Below, piece by piece: positions 25,753 through 29,845 of a DNA stretch of 29,845 bases (its first letter is position 1; every line of letters starts with the position of its first letter). Under the pieces are notes generated by a model. That model saw only the letters and a program-made list of their open reading frames with translations, was not told where the DNA came from and made no database searches. A program made the position numbers and the translations under genes. Source of the stretch: Bacteroidales bacterium (GTDB lineage: Bacteria; Bacteroidota; Bacteroidia; Bacteroidales; F082); the NCBI GenBank assembly GCA_900769945.1, contig CAAGIO010000003.1, positions 1-29,845 of the forward strand, given 5' to 3'.

Positions 25753-26895
25753 TCATCTGACGTTGAGAGAGTCGCGCAAGGCGTTGCCCATAAGCATGAA
25801 GGCGAGGACCAGCAGCATTATAGCGAGGCCAGGTAGCAAGGCGAGATAGGCGTTGTCTAAAATGATGTAGGCGTAATTTTCCTTTATCATCGAGCCCCAC
25901 GACGGCATGGGCGGCTGGACACCTATGCCCAAGAAGCTCAGGCCGGCCTCAAGCAAGATGGCTGTAGCAAAATTTGCAGCAGAGATGACTATTATCGGGT
26001 TAATGACGTTCGGGATGATATGTTTTACAATTATTCTCGCGTTGCTGAAGCCGAGCGCGCGTCCCGCCTCAACGAATGTAGCCTCCCTTAACGACAGTAT
26101 CTGTCCCCTCGCCACACGAGCCACCTCGACCCACATCGTCAAGCCCACCGCGATGAAGACCTGCACCACGCCCTTGCCCAACGCAAAGGTTATCGCAATG
26201 ACTATCAGCAATGTAGGTAATGACCACACCACGTTTATCAGCCACATCACCACATCATCGACGACACCTCGGAAAAAGCCGCCAACTCCACCCACAAGCA
26301 AGCCGACGACAACGCTTATCAACACCGCGATGAAACCCACCGACAGACTTATCCTCGTCCCAAGGACAAGCCTGCTGAAAAAATCCCTGCCGTACTGGTC
26401 AGTGCCGAGAACAAACTTCTTCCTTATAACATATTTATTCTCAATAAGTTCCTTGGTTGAGACGAAAGTCTTCAAGTCTCCATCGCTGACGTCAGCGGAG
26501 AAGATAGCATTGTCGTAAGTCTCTGTACGCACCGCATCATGGTCAGGATTAAAGAGATAGACGGTGGTAACCTTCTCACCCACATGTATCGAGTCGAAAG
26601 GAATATGCCGGTATGGGCTTGGCTGCCCGTGCCACACCTTCTTGAAAAAGCCCGCCTTCTCAACCTTGAGCGGCTTTGGAACCAAGAGCATCTCCACCGT
26701 GAAACCCGGTTTCTGCGTGCATATCTCAAGTATCTGGTTGTTGGCGTCAGGCGTGTCGTCCGGAATGATGAAATAGGCGAATATCGCAAGTAACATACAT
26801 AAGACAATGAAACACAACGATATCACTCCTGAAGGAATCTTCATAAATTTCCTTAGGGCAATACGGCCGGGTGATAAAATCACGTTTCTTTTCAT
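25753..26895 (-). CDS. OppC/DppC-like ABC transporter permease
   Basis: This is an inner-membrane permease of a peptide or nickel-type ABC importer. The 380-residue product has a first membrane segment (about 23-44), then a roughly 115-residue periplasmic region (46-160), then the family motif LGTDQYGRDFFSRLVLGTR (163-181), five more membrane segments and the ATPase-contacting EAA loop EAGRALGFSNARIIVKHIIPN (276-296). Typical OppC proteins are about 300 residues; the extra length is all in the first periplasmic region. No OppB, binding protein or ATPase gene is next to it. The ATG at 26895 is used; the reading frame itself opens with a TTG at 26898, one codon earlier. Confidence 0.88.
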   Translation of the reverse strand: MKRNVILSPGRIALRKFMKIPSGVISLCFIVLCMLLAIFAYFIIPDDTPDANNQILEICTQKPGFTVEMLLVPKPLKVEKAGFFKKVWHGQPSPYRHIPFDSIHVGEKVTTVYLFNPDHDAVRTETYDNAIFSADVSDGDLKTFVSTKELIENKYVIRKKFVLGTDQYGRDFFSRLVLGTRISLSVGFIAVLISVVVGLLVGGVGGFFRGVVDDVVMWLINVVWSLPTLLIVIAITFALGKGVVQVFIAVGLTMWVEVARVARGQILSLREATFVEAGRALGFSNARIIVKHIIPNVINPIIVISAANFATAILLEAGLSFLGIGVQPPMPSWGSMIKENYAYIILDNAYLALLPGLAIMLLVLAFMLMGNALRDSLNVR

Positions 26896-26911
26896 CAAAT
26901 CATTTTGAGCA

Positions 26912-26919
26912 CAAAAATA
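26912..26919 (-). promoter_or_regulatory. -7 promoter element for the permease gene
   Basis: On the minus strand this is TATTTTTG followed by TGC, 16 bases before the permease ATG. It lies inside the -33 to -7 spacer of the divergent dapD promoter, so the two may compete. Confidence 0.6.
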
Positions 26920-26929
26920 CTATTTTTAT

Positions 26930-26937
26930 TATATTTG
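26930..26937 (+). promoter_or_regulatory. -7 promoter element for dapD
   Basis: TATATTTG followed by CG is an exact TAnnTTTG match. A TTTG at 26904-26907 lies 22 bases upstream as a possible -33 element. The ATG follows 14 bases later. Confidence 0.65.
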
Positions 26938-26951
26938 CGAAAATTTTTTAT

Positions 26952-27761
26952 ATGGAAGAGTTAAAAGAGATAATTGAGAGAGCATGGGAAGAGCGTTCCC
27001 TGTTGGAGGAAAAAGTCACTTGTGAAGCGATAAGCGAGGTGGTGAGACTTTTGGACGAGGGCGATATTCGCGTTGCGGAGAAGAGCAACGGGCAATGGCT
27101 TGTAAATGAATGGATTAAGAAGGCGGTGATATTATATTTCCCGACGAACAAGATGGAAGTATTAGACAGCGGCATTTTTGAGTATTACGACAAGATAGCG
27201 TTAAAGAAAGGTTTTGAGGCTGCGGGGGTGCGTGTTGTGCCGCCTGCCACTGTGCGTTACGGGGCTTTTGTCAACAGAGGAGCGGTGCTGATGCCGTCAT
27301 ATATTAATATAGGTGCATATATTGACAGCGGCACCATGGTTGACACATGGGCGACGGTAGGCTCTTGCGCGCAAATAGGCAAGAACGTGCATCTCAGCGG
27401 CGGTGTCGGGATAGGCGGAGTGCTCGAACCCGTACAGGCCTCGCCAGTCATCATAGAGGACAACTGCTTCATAGGCTCAAGATGTATTGTGGTGGAAGGC
27501 GTCAGGATAGAGGAAGAGGCCGTGCTTGGTGCCAACACCGTCATCACACAGTCAACAAGGATTATCGACGTCACCGGGGAGAAACCCGTAGAGTACAGAG
27601 GCCTCGTGCCCGCTCGCTCCGTCGTGGTACCCGGCTCATACACAAAGCATTTCCCTGCCGGCGACTATCAGGTGAGCTGCGCACTAATAATAAAGAAAAG
27701 GAACGAGTCAACGGATAAAAAAACATCTCTCAACGAAGCGTTAAGAGATGTCCAAGTCTAA
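26952..27761 (+). CDS. dapD: 2,3,4,5-tetrahydropyridine-2,6-dicarboxylate N-succinyltransferase DapD
   Basis: DapD adds a succinyl group from succinyl-CoA in the succinylase branch of lysine/diaminopimelate synthesis, in the cytoplasm. The 269-residue product begins with a helical domain, then the left-handed beta-helix with hexapeptide repeats (VRYGAFVNRGAVLMPSYINIG, IDSGTMVDTWATVGS, KNVHLSGGVGIGG, CFIGSRCIVVEGVRIEE), and a short C-terminal part. Length matches the family (about 274). The ATG at 26952 fits because a promoter element at 26930-26937 lies inside the longer reading frame. Its last 40 bases also serve, on the other strand, as the tRNA-His terminator. The DAP route agrees with the DNPR motif in MurE. 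Confidence 0.95.
   Translation: MEELKEIIERAWEERSLLEEKVTCEAISEVVRLLDEGDIRVAEKSNGQWLVNEWIKKAVILYFPTNKMEVLDSGIFEYYDKIALKKGFEAAGVRVVPPATVRYGAFVNRGAVLMPSYINIGAYIDSGTMVDTWATVGSCAQIGKNVHLSGGVGIGGVLEPVQASPVIIEDNCFIGSRCIVVEGVRIEEEAVLGANTVITQSTRIIDVTGEKPVEYRGLVPARSVVVPGSYTKHFPAGDYQVSCALIIKKRNESTDKKTSLNEALRDVQV
27717..27751 (-). terminator. Intrinsic terminator of tRNA-His, inside the dapD 3' end
   Basis: On the minus strand a stem of 8 bp, one mismatch and 4 bp (arms 27739-27751 and 27723-27735, three-base loop) is followed by seven T residues (27717-27723). It begins 11 bases after the tRNA 3' end and overlaps the last codons of dapD. Confidence 0.8.
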
Positions 27762-27762
27762 G

Positions 27763-27837
27763 GGTAGAAGGTGGGATTCGAACCCACGACCCACGGAACC
27801 ACAATCCGGTACTCTAACCAGCTGAGCTACATCTACC
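27763..27837 (-). tRNA. tRNA-His (anticodon GUG)
   Basis: A 75-base tRNA including the extra G at position -1 that is typical of tRNA-His, paired with discriminator C73. The loop TTGTGGT gives anticodon GTG; GTGGGTTCGAATCCCAC forms a perfect T arm. One acceptor pair and the top anticodon-stem pair look mismatched. CCA is not encoded. The 3' end is one base from the dapD stop codon on the other strand. Confidence 0.95.
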
Positions 27838-27853
27838 ATCTGATTTGCGAGTG

Positions 27854-27861
27854 CAAAAGTA
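27854..27861 (-). promoter_or_regulatory. -7 promoter element for tRNA-His
   Basis: On the minus strand this is TACTTTTG followed by CAC, an exact TAnnTTTG match, 16 bases before the tRNA. A TTG at 27884-27886 lies 22 bases upstream as a possible -33. Confidence 0.65.
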
Positions 27862-27895
27862 CTACTTTTTTTTATACGCTCAGCAAAAAAATAAT

Positions 27896-27903
27896 TATTT
27901 TTG
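27896..27903 (+). promoter_or_regulatory. -7 promoter element for ruvX
   Basis: TATTTTTG followed by CA is an exact TAnnTTTG match, 17 bases before the ATG at 27921. Confidence 0.6.
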
Positions 27904-27920
27904 CAAAAAAAATTTTTCTA

Positions 27921-28334
27921 ATGGGTAGAATAATGGCAATCGATTATGGCAGAAAGCGTTGCGGCATCGCCGTCACCGACCCGTTGCGCATCATTGCAAC
28001 AGGTCTGACCACCGTTTCGTCCAACGAACTGCTTGATTTCATCAAAGATTACATCTCAAAAGAGCCTGTCGATATCATTGTGGTGGGAGAACCTAAAGAC
28101 ATGAACAACCGTCCTTCCGACTCAACAAAATACATCAACCCCTTCATAGTGAGGCTACAGAAGATGCTGCCGGAGATGGACATCAGGCGTTACGACGAGC
28201 GTTTCACCTCGGTGATAGCACACCAGACCATGATTGATGCCGGACTATCAAAGAAACAAAGACAGAACAAAGAGCTCGTGGACTCTATTAGCGCGACATT
28301 GATACTTCAATCGTTCATGTCGTCATTACATTGA
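27921..28334 (+). CDS. ruvX: YqgF/RuvX family putative Holliday-junction resolvase / pre-16S rRNA nuclease
   Basis: The family has an RNase H-like fold; members trim the 5' end of pre-16S rRNA in E. coli and have been proposed as Holliday-junction resolvases. The 137-residue product has AIDYGRKRCGIAVTD at its N terminus, VVGEPKDMNN in the middle, DERFTS and a C-terminal VDSISATLILQ acidic motif. Length fits the family (about 138). The reading frame extends back to 27771, but that part is the tRNA-His gene read in antisense, and the promoter element lies inside it, so 27921 is the start. It is the first gene of a likely ruvX-def-lipoprotein operon. Confidence 0.93.
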   Translation: MGRIMAIDYGRKRCGIAVTDPLRIIATGLTTVSSNELLDFIKDYISKEPVDIIVVGEPKDMNNRPSDSTKYINPFIVRLQKMLPEMDIRRYDERFTSVIAHQTMIDAGLSKKQRQNKELVDSISATLILQSFMSSLH

Positions 28335-28358
28335 TTTTGAAATAAATAGAAAGAAAAA

Positions 28359-28928
28359 ATGATATTACCTGTTGTTGCATACGGTCACTCAGTACTGAAA
28401 CACGTGGCCGAGGATATTAAAGAGAACAGCGAAGAGTTACAGACACTTATAGCTGACATGTTTGAGACAATGTATTACACCGAGGGCGTTGGGCTCGCCG
28501 CACCTCAGATTAATAAGTCGATAAGGCTCTTCGTCATCGACACCGACCCTTTCAAGGAGAAATATCCAGAGGGAGCGGGCGTGAAGAAGGTGTTTATCAA
28601 CGCACAAATCGAGGAGCTGTCGGGAGAGCCTTGGATTTTCAAGGAGGGATGCCTCAGCCTGCCCGACATGGGAGAAGACGTGGAACGCCCAAGCATAGTG
28701 AGAATCAGTTATCTTGACGAGAACTGGGTGAAGCACGAAGACACCTTCGACGGCATTGTGGCACGCGTCATACAACACGAATACGACCATCTCGAAGGAA
28801 AAGTTTATGTCGATAGAATAAGCAATATCCGTAAGATGCTCCTCAAAAACAAACTTCGCAACATCAGCGAAGGAAATATCGACGTTGACTATAAGATGAT
28901 TTTCCCGAACAAAAAACGCAGACGTTAA
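28359..28928 (+). CDS. def: Peptide deformylase
   Basis: The enzyme removes the N-formyl group from new proteins. The 189-residue product has all three family motifs: GVGLAAPQ (43-50), EGCLS (96-100) with the metal-binding cysteine, and HEYDH (140-144) with the two metal-binding histidines and the catalytic glutamate. It lies 24 bases after ruvX and one base before the next gene, in an arrangement that suggests one transcript. Confidence 0.98.
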   Translation: MILPVVAYGHSVLKHVAEDIKENSEELQTLIADMFETMYYTEGVGLAAPQINKSIRLFVIDTDPFKEKYPEGAGVKKVFINAQIEELSGEPWIFKEGCLSLPDMGEDVERPSIVRISYLDENWVKHEDTFDGIVARVIQHEYDHLEGKVYVDRISNIRKMLLKNKLRNISEGNIDVDYKMIFPNKKRRR

Positions 28929-28929
28929 C

Positions 28930-29433
28930 ATGAGGTCAAGGACACTACTCGCTGCCATTGCCGTCTCCCTTACAATACTCACAAGCTGCGGCGACAAACT
29001 TACCAGCAACATCAGCAGGCTTGAGTCGGAGGCTTTCGCCACCGAAGAGGCGATGAATCCTAATACTGCAGAGGAACTCGTATCAGCTTATCTCGCTTTC
29101 ATCGACGCTAACCCGCAAGACGCGATGTCGCCCGACTACCTCTTCAGAGCTATCGACGTGTCGATGAACACCAACAACCCTCAACGCACACTGTCGCTCA
29201 TCGACAAGATGATTCTCGACTACCCTTGCTATCCCAAGGCACAAGCAGCCCTATTCCTGAAAGGATTCATCTATGAGACAAGGTTCAACAACCTTACGAA
29301 GGCTAAAGAACTGTATGAGAGATACTTAGAGCTTTATCCTGACGGGGAGTTCGCTGCCGACTGCAAGGCATCGATAGAGAACCTCGGACTGAGTCTCGAA
29401 GAGCTTGTCAGGCGTTTTGAGGAGAACCAATAA
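28930..29433 (+). CDS. TPR-containing putative lipoprotein
   Basis: The product is 167 residues. It starts with a lipoprotein signal (MRSR, hydrophobic core, lipobox LTSC, cysteine near residue 20). Residues 50-150 form about three tetratricopeptide-like helical hairpins, the clearest being AKAQAALFLKGFIYETRFNNLTKAKELYERYLELYPDGEFA-type spacing near 95-135. Such proteins act as scaffolds in the envelope, as BamD does, but this one is shorter and no partner is evident. It follows def with a one-base gap. Confidence 0.82.
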   Translation: MRSRTLLAAIAVSLTILTSCGDKLTSNISRLESEAFATEEAMNPNTAEELVSAYLAFIDANPQDAMSPDYLFRAIDVSMNTNNPQRTLSLIDKMILDYPCYPKAQAALFLKGFIYETRFNNLTKAKELYERYLELYPDGEFAADCKASIENLGLSLEELVRRFEENQ

Positions 29434-29534
29434 CGCGAAAGTATAGCACTTGGAATAATTTGCGTGGCAACCAATAAGGCTGTCACGCTTTTCCTTTTAT
29501 CGCAGCCCAGCAATACGAACAAGCACGGAATTAC

Positions 29535-29576
29535 AATTCATAATTCATAATGCATGATTCATGATGCATAATGAAG
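29535..29576. repeat. Tandem heptamer array, consensus RATKCAT
   Basis: Consecutive seven-base units read AATTCAT, AATTCAT, AATGCAT, GATTCAT, GATGCAT and a decayed AATGAAG. The register is exact across five units. Confidence 0.75.
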
Positions 29577-29651
29577 AATGTGCAAATCCTCTTAAACCCT
29601 TAAACAAAAAAGCCGTGACCCGTGAGTTTTGAGCAATTATTCCCAACCCAA

Positions 29652-29672
29652 TTGACTGTTGACCGTTGACTC
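29652..29672. repeat. Tandem heptamer array, consensus TTGACYG
   Basis: Three seven-base units in register: TTGACTG, TTGACCG, TTGACTC. It ends eight bases before the stop codon of the gene on the other strand. Confidence 0.65.
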
Positions 29673-29679
29673 TCACCGC

Positions 29680-29845
29680 TCACTCAAACACGTACTCCTC
29701 TATCGTGCCCTTCTCCGATGAGAAATTGACGCCTATTGAGAACACCTGGCGTTTGTCGGCGAGATATGGCTTAGTGTAGCCACGCTCCCTTATCTGCTCT
29801 AAGGCCGACTGTGCGCTGCCGTCCATCTTGAACTCCATGACATAC
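29680..29845 (-). CDS. C-terminal part of a PD-(D/E)XK nuclease-type ATPase (DUF1703-like), cut by the window end
   Basis: Only the last 55 codons are inside the window; the 5' part lies beyond position 29845. The frame runs YVMEFKMDG, then SALEQIRERGYTKPYLA, then VFSIGVNFSSEKGTIEEYVFE and a TGA stop at 29680-29682. This matches the end of the large Bacteroidota family with an AAA-ATPase-like domain followed by a PD-(D/E)XK nuclease-like domain; EFK is the ExK part of the nuclease motif. These genes are often present in many copies per genome and their function is unknown. The ATPase part cannot be checked here. Confidence 0.8.
   Translation of the reverse strand, partial: YVMEFKMDGSAQSALEQIRERGYTKPYLADKRQVFSIGVNFSSEKGTIEEYVFE

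Larger units (their letters stand above)
29434..29679. other. Gap with two short tandem heptamer arrays
   Basis: No gene is supported here. The gap separates the TPR lipoprotein gene from the convergent PD-(D/E)XK gene. It holds the two heptamer arrays described separately. I see no strong hairpin with a T tract. Confidence 0.55.

Noticed and set aside
25744..25760. TCAGAT/ATCTGA inverted repeat at the convergent ends of the DUF5723-like and permease genes
   Set aside because: A six-base stem without a T tract is too weak to call a terminator.
27771..27920. Longer start for ruvX giving a GFEPTTHGTTIRYSNQLSY-type N terminus
   Set aside because: This is the well-known antisense translation of a tRNA gene (tRNA-His here), and the ruvX promoter lies inside it.
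964..29449. Shared 13-mer GAAAGTATAGCAC at 964-976 and 29437-29449
   Set aside because: A few chance 13-base matches are expected within a window of about 30 kb, and the flanks do not match.

Overview
This window looks like a chromosomal segment from a member of the Bacteroidota, most likely order Bacteroidales. Three things support this. Several intergenic gaps carry the Bacteroidota -7 promoter element TAnnTTTG (eight clear sites, seven of them TAnnTTTGC). The FtsZ has the IPAYLRK tail peptide followed by a further 36 residues. MraY carries the extra loop typical of the phylum, and DUF2147, DUF5723-like and PD-(D/E)XK ATPase genes are present. No phage, insertion sequence or CRISPR array is visible.

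Layout. Positions 167-592 hold a small lipoprotein gene, followed by about 520 bases with no convincing gene, then a CaCA-family sodium/calcium exchanger (1143-2099, +). From 19967 down to 2079 everything is on the minus strand and tightly packed: mraZ, rsmH, an ftsL-like gene, ftsI with a PASTA domain, murE, mraY, a short murD-like gene, ftsW, murG, murC, ftsQ, ftsA, ftsZ, then a large secreted polysaccharide-deacetylase-like protein, purN and a DUF2147 gene. This is the division and cell-wall (dcw) cluster with a three-gene tail. Most neighbours overlap or sit within 25 bases, so it probably works as one or a few long transcripts. Upstream of mraZ are two TGGGA boxes with a 10-base period, which match the known MraZ operator.

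The divergent engB gene (20219-20833, +) faces a second minus-strand block: tRNA-Leu(UAG), tig (trigger factor), clpP and clpX. A 19-bp hairpin separates engB from clpX. Next come a DUF5723-like outer-membrane protein (+), an orphan OppC/DppC-like permease (-), dapD (+), tRNA-His (-) with its terminator inside the dapD 3' end, then ruvX/yqgF, def and a TPR lipoprotein (+). The window ends in the 3' part of a PD-(D/E)XK ATPase-type gene (-).

Main observations. (1) The murD slot holds only a 177-codon reading frame that corresponds to the Mur-ligase C-terminal domain. The ATP-binding and substrate domains are missing, there is no space for them, and key residues of the remaining domain are changed. 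(2) The trigger factor is 361 residues long and appears to lack the FKBP-type PPIase domain. (3) A NodB-like secreted protein follows ftsZ with no gap. (4) The gene-poor gaps hold regular small repeats: TTATCAAYA repeats upstream of mraZ, and two separate heptamer arrays near the right end. All family assignments come from reading motifs by eye; no database search was run.
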